Shown: positions 32,159 to 43,379 of the stretch, piece by piece
Layout: every line of letters starts with the position of its first letter
Numbering within the stretch: the first letter of the stretch is position 1
NCBI RefSeq assembly: GCF_036320965.1
Contig: NC_092258.1
Span: 2,662,501 to 2,726,500 of the forward strand
Origin: Panulirus ornatus
Lineage: Eukaryota > Arthropoda > Malacostraca > Decapoda > Palinuridae
Direction of reading: 5' to 3'
Length of the DNA stretch: 64,000 bases
Program-made: the position numbers and the translations under genes
The notes under the pieces: model-generated
The model's database searches: none
Seen by the model: the letters and a program-made list of their open reading frames with translations, nothing else
Told to the model about the DNA's origin: nothing

Positions 32159-34005
32159 CTCCCAGCAAAACGCCCTACTCACTTCCTCTGTGCGGTTAGC
32201 AGGATACCTTCCTCAGCACCGCTGACGGGTTGGTAGCGGAGGGCCAGCTGCTGCACCATGGGGTCTGGGTTCTCCTGCAGCATCTTCTTGAAGGTGAGGC
32301 CCGTCGCCCCCCACGCTGGTAGCGACGACGCCACCAACTGCAGGTCAAACAACAGCCTTACGAAACGCGTTGCACCCTCACCTGACTTTCCACTTGTGCA
32401 AGACATTAACAAACAGTTCCTTCTAGAAGGGTTCTACCCACCTGGCGAAGCAGATGATTCAGGACTTCTAAGGTAAATCGGATGCTAAAGATACCAACAG
32501 CTTAACTAGATCCTTGACATCTAGAATCATCCAATCCTCTACAATTTATGAGTCTAAAACTGAATACCTGTTGGAGAGTATCGATGGGCGGCTGTGTGAG
32601 GGGGATGGTGAGGAAGGCAGTGAGGGAAGAGCGGTAGACCACGGTGATGAGGAGCCCATACCACACCCACATGATGAAGTAACTCCTGGTCACGTCACTC
32701 CGAGGTACCTGGGGTCAGTGATCACCAGCAGGTGAGGTCATACGAGGTCACACTCTACATCTCTCCATATGGCTTACATCAGCAATGCTACACTGTACTA
32801 CACATCCACAACGGATGTGTAGTGAATAGCATTCCTTCACTGTCTTCAGCACTAAAGGTCAACACTCATAGCCACAGGATCGTTCTGTCGTCCGTAGCAA
32901 CTTTGTGAGACATGACTACATTCCCCTGGCCTCACCTGGGGCATCCCCACGCCGAAGAAGATGCCGGTGCCGTAGAAGACGTTCTGGCTGAAACTTGTGA
33001 CCCAGGAGGTCTCATCATGAAGGAGGCGATGGGAAGCGCGGGAGACCAGGAAGAGCACAGGTGTCCCCAGCAGGAGGAAGACCATCGCCGTCATCCACAC
33101 CTGCAGGGTCAATCCACCCCGTTCACTGCCTCACACTGGTGGTAATCAACACATTTTTCATTTCCCTGTGGGTATGAATATATCCAGACTCTCAGGCAAA
33201 CTTCATACTTTACCTTTAGTTGTACTTACATTCAGACTATATCTCACTCCCCAGGATTAATATTATGGTTGTAACAAGTGTCTCAAAAGACTCGACTCAA
33301 AGATAGAATTAAGTATTTACCTTTAGCTCAAGAAATCTTCAAATTACGTATAATTTGCACACGTGAGCTCAGATTTCTGGCATGTTGTACGTATGAACAG
33401 TTATTGACCTAAACGTAAACGTGAAATCTACCCAAAAGCTCTAACTTCTGAGACATTCTGTAATTCTACTCCCAGTAGCGTCGACAGGGTAATACTGCTT
33501 CCCTTCTTATCCTTCACTTCTCCCTTGCTTAGCCAGGGGTAAGGCTCCCTAGCCCTTCGTATAGTAGTAGTACCTGGGGTGTGAAGGGGTAGATGAGGGC
33601 GATCCACTGTGGCAGGGGCTCGGGCAGCGGCGTGATGAAGCATCCGAACTCCATGTCGTAGGCCACCGTCATGTCCACCACCTGCAGACAACAGGTAGCC
33701 ACACCTCAGGTACGTCTCAGACTTGTAACAGCTAGAACCTCACATGGATAGAATCCACACTCCTCAGCCGCTTACCTTAAGAGATATCTTACATCCTTAA
33801 CCAGATCTCCAGTCAGAGACTCACCGCATCAGAATAGGTTAAAGAGCTTTTACTTTTCATGTGTCGACAGGCGACTTGAAATGTAGACAGACGGGAAAAT
33901 ACGTTTTCAGTGGAACTGTCCATTACGAATAAGTTAATGATATACCTATTTCAACTACCTATTTGTACTGTACTGAGGAGAGAGTTTTACAATCGTGTGG
34001 CCCCC

Positions 34006-34039
<34 letters not shown>

Positions 34040-35152
34040 CACACCTCGAGATAGTGGATGTGGATGAAGAGGTTTGCGACACCCATATGCGCCCGATGCT
34101 GAGTCAAGTCACCCGTCAAGCCCGACCAAGACCCATTAGCCAACGGAGACCCCCACTTTCCCCCGTCCGATGGGTTCACAATCTTCAGGAGGAAGTTGAG
34201 CGCCCCGGACAGTATCTGCAGCAGCCGGATATCAATACCTGCAGAAGAAGTTGCTGAGTATTCACATCATTTGAAAGAATTAACTGGTAATTTTTCACGC
34301 ACAGGAAAGAGAGTGTATATGGGCTACGCATATGACAATACAAGTATATCGCTCCAGTTCGGTGAGGATTCTAACAAGACCGAGGCGATGATAGCACCTG
34401 AGTGATGATGAAGCTATCCCATATCATATAAAGCCATGACCTTCCCCAGGTGACCTTCTGGTCAGATATCCCGGGATCCTGTGGGTGTCCATCCCACCCA
34501 CCGTCGTAGTGGTGTCCGGCTACTCCATCATGGACGTCCACGATGGACGGGGCGTGTTCGAAGGTGACCGCTCGCAGTTCGCTGCCGTGGAAGTTCTCTA
34601 GCTTGTCGGGGAAGAGGTGGGCTTGGTTGGTGGGGCGGCCGTGCTGCCACCGTTCTACCAGGTACACGGGGTCGGCCACGTCGTCCCGGAACACGTGGTG
34701 GGTCCATACCTCGTATTCATGGCCAGGCTGGTCCACATCCCCCTACCCAGTGAGAAGAGGAAAGGCATTCTTAATCTTCCTCAACCCTAAACAAACACAG
34801 CAAGTTATTTTTCTTGGCCAAATCAATTTCATTACTATGAAAAGGGTATTTGTGGTCACTGACCCTTGAAACCTTCGAGATAACGAGAGCGTAAGGCCGC
34901 CAGGCCATGACCTCATTCTCCAGGATGACCTTAGCTGACCCGATCCCCTCCCCGGTCACGAAGATGAAGCGACCTAAGTAGTGCAGCTGTGTCCGAAACT
35001 CCTCAGACAACACCAGTGATCGCAGGCCCTCAGGCTAGCGGAGGAGATAGAAAGAGATATATCTCTACCTTTAGAACTGGAAGAGAGAGAGAGAGATGGT
35101 GGGCAGAGATATTTCTATCTTTATACATATCTAAATAAGGTTAAGAGACGGG

Positions 35153-35195
<43 letters not shown>

Positions 35196-35569
35196 CAACC
35201 TGGGCCTCACCTCCTGTGAAAGTAGGATGTAGGCAGAGCAGGTGCTGAAGACTGGGATCTCCGTGTCGTTCGCCAGCACCAGGACTCCCCCTCCGTCAGG
35301 CAGGTCCTCCAAGGCGAACACCATCAGCGGACGACCCACGATGTTCAGGATCTCCTTCACGTCTCCCCAGTCATCCCGTCGGTCATAGAATAAGGTGAGA
35401 CCACAGTTCTCTAAGAAACTGAGAAAGAGATCATGGTTTTCTAGGATGTTGAGGGAGATATCATAGTTCCCTAGAAACCTAAGAAAGAGATCGTTGTTTT
35501 CTATGAGGTTAGGGAAGGGATCTACAGTTGTCTAGAAAGCTGTTGGAGAGATTGTTCAGTTCTCTAGGA

Positions 35570-35614
<45 letters not shown>

Positions 35615-36210
35615 AGAGAGAGAGAGAGAGATCATAGCTCTCTAGGGTTCTGGGGAGAAACTATAGTTCTCTAGGTGGCTAGGGGGAGTGATCGTAGTTT
35701 TCTATGAATTAAGAGATTAAAGTTCTGCCAGAGGATGTCGTACGGTTCTGTTAAAAGCTGAAGATATATCTTTCACTTCGTCTCTCCCCCTAGTCAGGAC
35801 GTGTGTGCCTCACCTGTGCACTATGTACTGAACGACGAGCGGCAGGGAGCCGCTACTGCTGGGGAGGTGGGTTGCACCATCGTGGAGGGCGGCCCATTGG
35901 GCTGGTAGCGTCGGCACCGGTGAGCCAGGAACATCCAGGATGGCAGAAGGTGGACTGGTGACGGCGCCCCACACATTCACCACCACACTCACCAGGACAA
36001 CCCTGCACGGAGCGTGGTACGTGAGTTCTCATGAACCTCCTCCAGATAGTCGGCTACAATTTGGAACACATCCTCGACTTCAGAGACTGCTGGGTTAGTT
36101 GTACTCACAGTGCACGTGGGTATGGAGGCATCACGACCCAGGTTCCCTGTTGGGCAAGCAACAGCAGCAGACTGGCCACCTCAAGACGTCGTCTCTCACC
36201 TACATGGCAT
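30044..36210 (-). CDS. Divergent ionotropic receptor (variant ionotropic glutamate receptor), 670 residues
   Basis: Fourteen minus-strand exons join in one frame of 671 codons: 36210-36200, 36002-35814, 35418-35211, 35034-34864, 34742-34502, 34238-34045, 33681-33574, 33100-32936, 32708-32568, 32337-32183, 31985-31872, 31314-31233, 30750-30649 and 30175-30044. The first holds only 11 coding bases. A signal peptide (MPCRVVLVSVVVNVWGA) opens the protein. No full amino-terminal domain is present; the ligand-binding lobe S1 includes FHGSELRAVTF and YDGIDIRLLQ. The first membrane helix is near 375-395 (WMTAMVFLLLGTPVLFLV), then a pore loop (FYGTGIFFGVG). The second helix carries SSLTAFLT, equal to the SYTANLAAF motif. 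Lobe S2 and the third helix (WLVLGSGWLVSVVTFLVE, exon 14) follow. The Arg that binds glutamate's carboxylate in S1 is not seen at its place (near HYLEVVD). So this is probably a chemosensory receptor in olfactory or gustatory neuron membranes, working with a co-receptor. Ligand unknown. Confidence 0.9.
30226..30600. repeat. Degenerate array with TGACTCA sites in the last receptor intron
   Basis: A roughly 35-45 base unit (GACTCAGATTTTGAGTAACT-like) recurs across the intron between exons 13 and 14 of the receptor. It carries six perfect AP-1-type heptamers at 30255, 30323, 30453, 30471, 30491 and 30584. Confidence 0.8.
30938..31030. repeat. (AAT)n microsatellite in a receptor intron
   Basis: About 17 uninterrupted AAT units, then degenerate AAT/GAT units. 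Confidence 0.95.
32126..32157. repeat. (GT)n microsatellite in a receptor intron
   Basis: About 16 GT units, 26 bases from exon 10. Confidence 0.95.
32797..32823. repeat. Perfect 11-bp inverted repeat
   Basis: ACTACACATCC and its exact complement flank a 5-base loop, inside the intron between exons 8 and 9 of the receptor. This is an RNA hairpin candidate. Confidence 0.85.
34008..34036. repeat. (GT)n microsatellite next to a receptor splice donor
   Basis: GT units lie within about 10 bases of the donor of exon 6 (exon end at 34045). Confidence 0.95.
35157..35193. repeat. (CA)n microsatellite in a receptor intron
   Basis: About 18 CA units, 17 bases beyond exon 3. Confidence 0.95.
35400..35720. 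repeat. Degenerate AGTTCTCTAG array with (GT)n in receptor intron 2
   Basis: A 30-45 base unit with (C)ATAGTTCTCTAG and GAGAGATC words recurs about eight times and includes a (GT)n(GA)n tract at about 35573-35630. The array overlaps the 3' splice site and the first bases of exon 3, so that splice site appears to be part of a repeat unit. Confidence 0.7.
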
Positions 36211-36658
36211 CAGGGTTGCCGGATCCAGACTCCTCCTCAATCCTCCATTTTTCTTCGTCCACAGATTGAACCAGAAGGTCAAAATAGACATTCATCAACA
36301 TGAAACGTATATGTGATCTTAAGTTATATATAACTGATTCACAAAATCATACATATAGCCATAGAATATTGTTCATCTTCATAATTTCCTGGAAGTCTTG
36401 TATGGCAAAAAAAAAAAAAAAATGACTTTCTTGCATCAATTTTAGAGTGTGAGAGATTGGTGGTGGGGACGACTTGTCTGGCGAATGAAGTGAAGTTTGC
36501 CCTCACCGGCCCTCGTGAGACCTGGCTATCGATTTCTTCATTCTTAACGTTGGTCTGTGAAGCAGGAGTGATGAGAGTTCACTACAGAAACGAGACTGTT
36601 TCGTTTTGCCAGCTCGTCCTGGCCGAAATATGGTTGCCGCCTTCCCCTAATCGACCTC

Positions 36659-36719
<61 letters not shown>

Positions 36720-38146
36720 AGGACAACTCCCTAAAAGAGCACAGCTCCTCGAGGTCTGGGACCACGAGAGGGACATTACTCTTAATGGACTTCGTAGCGT
36801 CGGCCCAAATGAGCCTTAGTATCCGTTTACTTCCAGAGGGTCATTGTTCCTTTATGGGCAACCGACATCACTGTTCAGGGAATACGTTATTCCTAACGGC
36901 CACATTCGCCAAATGCTGGAACGCTGATTGTCGTGGGAGCCCCAATAGGTCTACTCCCGGGACCCGAGTGGTTGCTGAAGGTCGTGTCATGTGGGACAGG
37001 TAATCGATGAGGTCTAAACTTTTGACATTCTACGTTCATAGGAGATTAACGTTTTGGGAAGATATCAAGGAAATGATTGAGGTGATATACGAAGTGAGAC
37101 ACAGAGAGAGAGAGAGAGAGGGGGGGGGGGGGGAGTGGAGATTATAGTATTACTTTGTATTTATACATATAAGAAGACTGGAGTTACGGGGATGCTAAGC
37201 AGCCCGTCTCTAACAACACATGCGCTCTCGTCAAATTATCATACATGATCATTATACCCTTTATATCTACTTATGCATTATGATATATAACAAATGCTCT
37301 TGATAAATAAACTGTAAGAGGACGGATTCCTAGAATGCCATCTGGTAAGTTCTTCAAACATGTCATTCTCTTTATTTTTATTTGCATCACAAAACATACA
37401 CTTAATTAGCACATTCTTACATCATAAGGTACATAGATTTCGTGGATGATCAGGAAAACAATTGGAAAAAGAGAAATGAACCAATTAGTAGGTGGATGGC
37501 GACCGTCAGCTGATTGAGCCGTGTTTATGCGGGAGGTTTCAGTCAGCAACCGCCAGGTGGCAAGGCCACGTAGAACCCTTGACGCCATATCTTGGTTTAG
37601 AGAGGCTCGACGACACACATTTGAAGGACAAACTATCTGTTGACAGCCGTGGACTTTCAGCATATTTCACGGTGAGAGGAAATAATGTGTATCAGGGCTT
37701 TAGTTGTAATTTGCGGCCAGTGTTCTTTTCCTTTAAGTGTCCATGTGTGTTCCTTTGGTTCATTCTCAGATATGCTTTGTTTTGCCTCTAGCTATAACCA
37801 ATATCTGTTCGTATATGTACATCTCCATTTCGTAAGATATCTTAATGAAAAGTACATACGAACGAGATTTTACCGATTTGGTTGAGGTTTCGTTACACGG
37901 TGAAAAAAGGACAACACAGCAACACGTAAGTGCTAATTACATATCGCCTTGGAAGAAATCACCAAGAAAATAACTCTGCAACCAGTAAACTTTTTTTCTC
38001 TCGGCTGTTAGATACCACAGGCCCTAAAAAAAAAATGAAAATCTCACTAAATACTGCTTCAGTACATATACGAGAGGAAGGTAGCGTTAGGAACAAATGG
38101 CTGGGCCTTCGATGGAAAAATCCTTCCATCAGTTTTTATCTAACTT
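36211..38146. other. Intergenic upstream of the receptor gene
   Basis: No gene seen. A palindromic TATATATA at 36325-36332, about 115 bases before the receptor start codon, is a TATA-box candidate. A (CT)n tract lies at 36661-36718 and a (GA)n plus G-run at 37103-37133. A short SINE fragment lies at 38068-38150. Confidence 0.5.
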
Positions 38147-38150
38147 TCAG
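38068..38150 (-). mobile_element. Diverged SINE core fragment (copy 4)
   Basis: GAGGAAGGTAGCGTTAGGAA and CTGGGCCTTCGA resemble the SINE core. The fragment abuts the 3' end of the damaged lectin. Confidence 0.55.
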
Positions 38151-38171
38151 AGGGTGATAATGTAGACCTCA

Positions 38172-39674
38172 GACTGCAGGTGATTGCCCGGGCAACATGC
38201 AGAAGGCGTTGAGATCCCTGTATGTTTCGCAGGGAACGCTGCCGAGCGAAGCCCAGAAGCCAGAGCAGTGTTGCTCGCGGTGAGGTTGATTGACCAGACG
38301 ATCGAGGTGCTCTTGAGCTCGACGCCATCCTTGTTGTGCCACTCAGCTGTAGCATTTTCCTGGAAGAAGAAAATCTGATGAATACCAGAAACTATGTTAT
38401 GAGCTCTCTTTATTAACGGTTCACCATCAGGCTTAAGAACTTTATGGGAAAGTATAGACTTGTAGAGAATACGAGACCAAATCCATTGAGGAAGAAGATT
38501 CAATAGCATCATCTGATGTTGTCATTATGGTGTGATTTTTTTTTCTTCCATCATATTAACTAGAGCTGAGCTGTGGGTGTCGAAGTGTTTTGGACAAGAG
38601 ATATCCTCACCCGGCTGAGTCCAACGAAGAATCCTTCGACACCAGACTCTTCTACGATACTTTGCATTATCTCCTTGTTGCTGATGAAGCCCAAGACGGC
38701 GTACCTGGCTCGACATAGGGCCTGAGCTTCTAACCAAGAGCCTCTAATAGGGATCGAGGAGTAATAGAACCCGCTGGAGGAGGAGGAGGAGGAGTAGACT
38801 CAGGCCACGGGGGACTTGGTTGGAGGTTCACGACTGTGGATTTGGATGGCGGTGGTGTTGGAGGGCGAGGAGGCCAGCATGTTGCGGGAGGAGTACAGGC
38901 TACACTCCATCGTCAGGTTGTTCCAGGACCGACCCTCACACCGTGTGTTCTTCCCGCACCACACACCGCAGCTGCAACATTTATGTGGGCAATAGAGCCT
39001 GGCAGACAGAGGAAGAAGGATGTATAAAGGAAAACAGAGACGGAACAAAAGCTTTTGAATCATAACTGAAGGACCATTTTCATGCAGAGATCGTGATGAT
39101 GATCATTACGCTATGGACATAAATCGGATCACTCCGATATTGCAACATCGGTAAGAGTGTGTTTGTGTTTGATTATACAAAAAGCATGCACGAGTTTAAC
39201 ACAGAGTAGTAATATTGTACGATGCCCATTAGATAACACATGTGATGTCTAAAGCAAAAGATATTCATACAAATTTCACCAACCACTAAGTGCATGTATT
39301 GTCTTCTTGCACCAAAGACTTTATAAGTTATTTGTATTGTATAAATCTAACTACATTCCACCCACGGCAAGCTATTATAAAATGCATTCTGATACCATTA
39401 GACATAATTATGACGTTTACAAACGTTTGATAGTGACCTCCCGACCAAGTGAAATACGACTGTATGATGGCTGGCAAAGAAATAGAGAGGAAAACATCTC
39501 TTGGCCAGGACTGTGGAAGTCAAGATCGAGTACAGACCTTGATCATGGCAGGGTGGCTCTGCCGATGGGGGAAAACTGGAAATCAACCTCGGCGTCTTCA
39601 TGGACGCGTCTGAAAGTCACCAAGGAGGAGAGGTTCTGACCCACAAGGACCACCACCATCAGCTTCATCTGCAT
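38172..39674 (-). pseudogene. PAN/apple-like plus C-type lectin domain gene, damaged
   Basis: Minus-strand exons: 39674-39538 (signal peptide MQMKLMVVVLVGQNLSSLV), 38998-38611 and 38359 to a stop at about 38172. Junction phases fit (2, then 0). Exon 2 first encodes a PAN/apple-like segment (CGVWCGKNTRCEGRSWNN, then CSLY), then the start of a lectin domain (GSWLEAQALCRARYAVLGF and GFFVGLSR). Exon 3 continues AEWHNKDG and ends in the lectin C-terminus (EQHCSGFW, then DLNAFCM), but only after a one-base shift at about 38294, where TGG is followed by a frame lacking one G. An in-frame TGA lies at 38800-38802 between the two domains, in one uninterrupted exon frame. A second TGA at 39543-39545 lies six bases from the exon 1 end, if that exon model is right. 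Without the shift the frame runs to 38147. It is most simply a pseudogene; assembly error or unusual splicing is possible. Confidence 0.7.
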
Positions 39675-40639
39675 CCTCGTATCTCTCCTCCACCGGAGAC
39701 GCTCCTCTGCTTGCTGTTCCTGCTGGTGCGTGTATGCTTACGATTACCCACGAAGCAACTGGTCGGTTGGCTGAAGGCTGAGTCAAAGCAGCGCACCAGA
39801 GTCGTAAGGAGAGAGGGTGGGGCCGCAGCGACCAGCCAACACTGTGTTTACCTCGATACGTCACCGCTGGACACCTGACCTTGTCCACGGCTACATTTCC
39901 AGCGCGCCGAACTTCGCCTGTATACACCTGTCGTTTATGTTTTGACCTTTTCGATTCCTCTGGGGGTCACTGTTTTCAGTATTTATGTGTGTATATGTAA
40001 AACAGTGGGATCTTTTCATCGCACTTTCGCTACTGCCCAGATCCCCTCATGACATAACTGTCCAAAGATCATATTCAGTATTCAGTATAATCAATAGTTC
40101 TTCATTTTGTCATTCCGCTCCTTCCAGCCAGTATATCCAGTCAACTCTTTTGAATATTTTCCTAGAAATACTGTAAAGAATATTCATGGTAAAGCCATCA
40201 TACCTTTTTTTGGTGCGTTGGGTAATGTTACCGATCAATTCCCGTAGTGTTCATGACATTCACTAGAATGGCGAGTGGCACCTTCTTTGCCCTGTTATTG
40301 GAGCATTTCTTCAAGCAGTTTTTTCACCCTTGTGGTAAAACTCTTCGGCGCAAAATATACTCTGTACTTCAAAATATTGCTGGCTGGACCATAATTCTTT
40401 AAGCATTAGTTACAGTTGTTCAGATGAGAACGGCGACAGGTACTAATTCAAAAATATAAAAGCTGTTCGAATTTTCTTGGCAAAAATGTAATATTCTCGT
40501 GGTAGAAATAAGGAGAGAAATGTGTGCACCATTACTGTTTGTGTGTTACGGGGAACTTACACACTCACGTTGCTACATCTGTGAGCCTTGCTTGCTTTTG
40601 TACCTTGTCTTTATTCTTACAGATGAATACACAGGCATG

Positions 40640-40786
40640 CCTTAGCCAGGTGTCCATTTATTGACTAGCCCCCACCAAGAGGAGGGTGGAGAGGTGGGTT
40701 GGCTGTGGGCCGACCGCTTCGCTCAGAATTCGAACTCGGGCGGGCCCGTGCGTGAATCATGGTCAGCGACATTAACCACGGAAGCC
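40640..40786 (-). mobile_element. tRNA-derived SINE head
   Basis: On the minus strand, TGGTTAATGTCG (complement of 40767-40778) fits an RNA polymerase III A box, and GTTCGAATTC (complement of 40726-40735) is a perfect B box about 31 bases further on. GGCTTCCG begins the unit like an acceptor stem, but no matching 3' stem follows. The part after the B box is unrelated GC-rich sequence, so this is a SINE and not a working tRNA gene. Confidence 0.65.
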
Positions 40787-40998
40787 TAAGTGGGTTTATA
40801 TGTATGTTCTGACCCCCATAGGAGGAGTCAAACATTGGTCATACCCAAATGCAGCACATCGACCTCGGAAGGGCACACAAATAATCTTAGGATGTCGTAT
40901 GGTTTAGGTTATTCCCAGGTGTATGACGGTAAGGTCCTTAGGCATATTGGCGTGGCCTTAACCCAACCCTCAAGGGTCAAGTTTAAGGCCTGAACATC

Positions 40999-41050
40999 AT
41001 ACCAGAGGGTCGTTCCATTTTGCTCAAAAGGTCGTGCCGTCGTGCTCAAG
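40999..41050. repeat. Degenerate GTCGT minisatellite, array 3
   Basis: Two to three copies of the 21-22 base unit seen at 12.9 and 15.7 kb. Confidence 0.65.
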
Positions 41051-42579
41051 AATTTAGAAATATTACCCCTATCATCATATTGTATCGAGTAGTCAGTTAA
41101 TCCAAAGACGCTTTTTTTTCTTTACCCGATCCTTAAACTTTTTCATGATGTTATCTCAAGTTGTAATTCCATGCACAGAAATGTCAAATAATTATGTGTA
41201 ATATACTTAGTGAAGAATACTGTGATGACATTTTCAATCTTTTTTTTTTTTTTCTTTTACAAGTGTACATGTCACTGACGAACTTGTCATATCAGGAAAT
41301 TTTTTTGACCGATAATATTCCATGTTAGCAGCACCGAAAGTTGAGTTAATGATATGTAATTTTCTACATGGAAGATGAAGTAAAAAATGACAAGCGTTTT
41401 GACAGGTGATATTTGGCAGCTGCTATCACACAACGTAAAATTCTTGTGGCTCCCTGACCTACTCATGAAAAATTCTAAATCTAACCAGTTTCTTTTCCGA
41501 GGGCTAACGAATTTATTGTTGCTTCACAGTACAGTATGAGCACTTATTGCCCTATTAAGTACTTAGTTCATCCTTTTTCTCTTACCTGCAGTCGTATCTG
41601 TCACTGCTGATGATTACTCATCCAATCTTATCTAATGATTTTCTCTTGGTAGGTGTCTAAGTCGTGTGCTTGTGTTTGTAGTACCTGTGTATTCTAAGAA
41701 AGTTGTACATTCGTGGGGTCTTATGTAATCATAATTCTCCTCTTTAACACTTATTTATTTCCAAATAACCGCGTTTATTTCTTCAGTTGCTCTAGGATAC
41801 CATTATTTCCATATAACTGCATTTCTGCAGTTGCTCATAGTCCTAGTACGCCCTTTCGTTCATTTAGTTCCTTTCTGTCTCAGTGAACTAATCCCTGATA
41901 AACATATTAACAAACATAGATTTCTTTTCTTTTGAAGTACAAATGTTGACTGCTGTTTAGCTGTTCTCCAATATTTCGTTTTAAGTAAGGTGAACAAATA
42001 AGTGCTGAGTACTCATAAGTGCAAAACACACTGTAAAGCCTTAAGTGGCTTCAAGGCAGTTTTTGCATTTGCCACCATTTATTGTCATCTACTTCCTTGA
42101 CAGTACAAGACACTGACCTTTTATGGATTTTGATGAACCTTCCTGGCCAACTCTATACCTAAAAGAATACAGAATTATTTAAAGGCACGTAATTTTAGCC
42201 GAACGCAAATCCAGGGGTACGGAAGGAAAAAAGCCAGTCATATGGTGGTAATGCAGAGTCTCTTGACCATCATTATAGTAGACTATGGTTGATTTTACGA
42301 GACTCACTTACAGTGAAAATATCTAAGAGGTCGATATTGCCGAAGTATTGAGAAAAAATAGAATTATTGTATGTCTTGCAGTTTTGCCAGCACAGAAGAC
42401 CTTTACTATAATTTGCTAAATAGAACAACCGGATTAATTTCTTTTTTATTGAACATAAATTCTATTATATTGTATTCATTGTTCATGCAAATAATCTAAG
42501 AAGTATATAGATATATCTATAGATATCAGTAATGCAAATTTCTTTCTAGATTTAGCAAAATGCTGTCATAGTCTTGGCA

Positions 42580-42707
42580 ACAGTGTTTGTTTATTGACAA
42601 GTAGGACCGAGACGGACCAAGAAAATTCACATTTTAAGCTTCCGGAAAGCTTATTTCTCAAATTTCTCAGCAATCATAAGACCCAACCACAAGTTGGTTG
42701 TGTAAAG
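42580..42707 (+). other. Possible untranslated first exon of the TMEM170A-like gene
   Basis: The only strong donor noticed in the 5 kb before the coding start is GTAAAG|GTAAGT, exon end 42707. The stretch before it has no long frame, so it could be a 5' leader exon. The left boundary is a guess. Confidence 0.3.
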
Positions 42708-43212
42708 GTAAGTATATACTGTGTATGATTATTTTAGGAACATATTTTCCATAAAGTATATAATGTTTTGAAATTATTGTCATAGCTTATCATGGAGTGA
42801 GTTGGGATCATAACTTCGTATCATGACTGGTAAATATAACTTCTTACTTGATGTTAGTTATGGGAATTGTAGAGTTTCCAAGTTGATACTTTGAAATCCT
42901 TCACAAGAGGTGTGTTGTAGGATTGCATCTGTATTAATGGCATACTGTTAAAAATCATATCAAACTATTAGTGTCACTAAAAGATATCTTATCTGATATG
43001 TTGACGTCCTTTTTCCAGATAAAGTATTCTCTTTCAGACCCCAATCTTTCTCCATTTTATACGTCAGACTGCCATTTCATCACCATTTCCTCTCTTTACC
43101 TTCCAGTTATTTCTTGCTAGATGTGAATGACAACTACATAACCAGGTCCAAACTGATTTACACCCATAAGCTTAAATCCCATATTATATTGTGATCTTTA
43201 AGAGAAGTTATT

Positions 43213-43216
<4 letters not shown>

Positions 43217-43273
<57 letters not shown>
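43217..43273. repeat. (TA)n microsatellite
   Basis: About 28 TA units. Confidence 0.95.
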
Positions 43274-43276
<3 letters not shown>

Positions 43277-43379
43277 ATTAAGTATTACTCTCCTTTTTCT
43301 CTGGCAACACTTATGGTAAAAAAAAAGGGATTTCACTTTTCTCTGTTATTGTTATTGTTTTCAATGAAGCAAATACCAT

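Larger units (their letters stand above)
39675..42580. other. Intergenic, with a SINE and a minisatellite
   Basis: No gene seen. It contains a tRNA-derived SINE at 40640-40786 and a small GTCGT array at 40999-41050, in DNA that becomes AT-rich from about 41 kb onward. Confidence 0.55.

Noticed and set aside
30044..36210. Receptor as a classical AMPA/kainate or NMDA receptor
   Set aside because: Too short for a full amino-terminal domain, the glutamate-binding Arg is not seen, and the membrane motifs fit divergent IRs.
36031..36316. Plus-strand frames across the first receptor exons
   Set aside because: Shadows of the minus-strand receptor gene and its introns.
39598..39927. 109-codon minus-strand frame upstream of the damaged lectin
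   Set aside because: Out of frame with the signal-peptide frame that fits the lectin exons; no domain seen.
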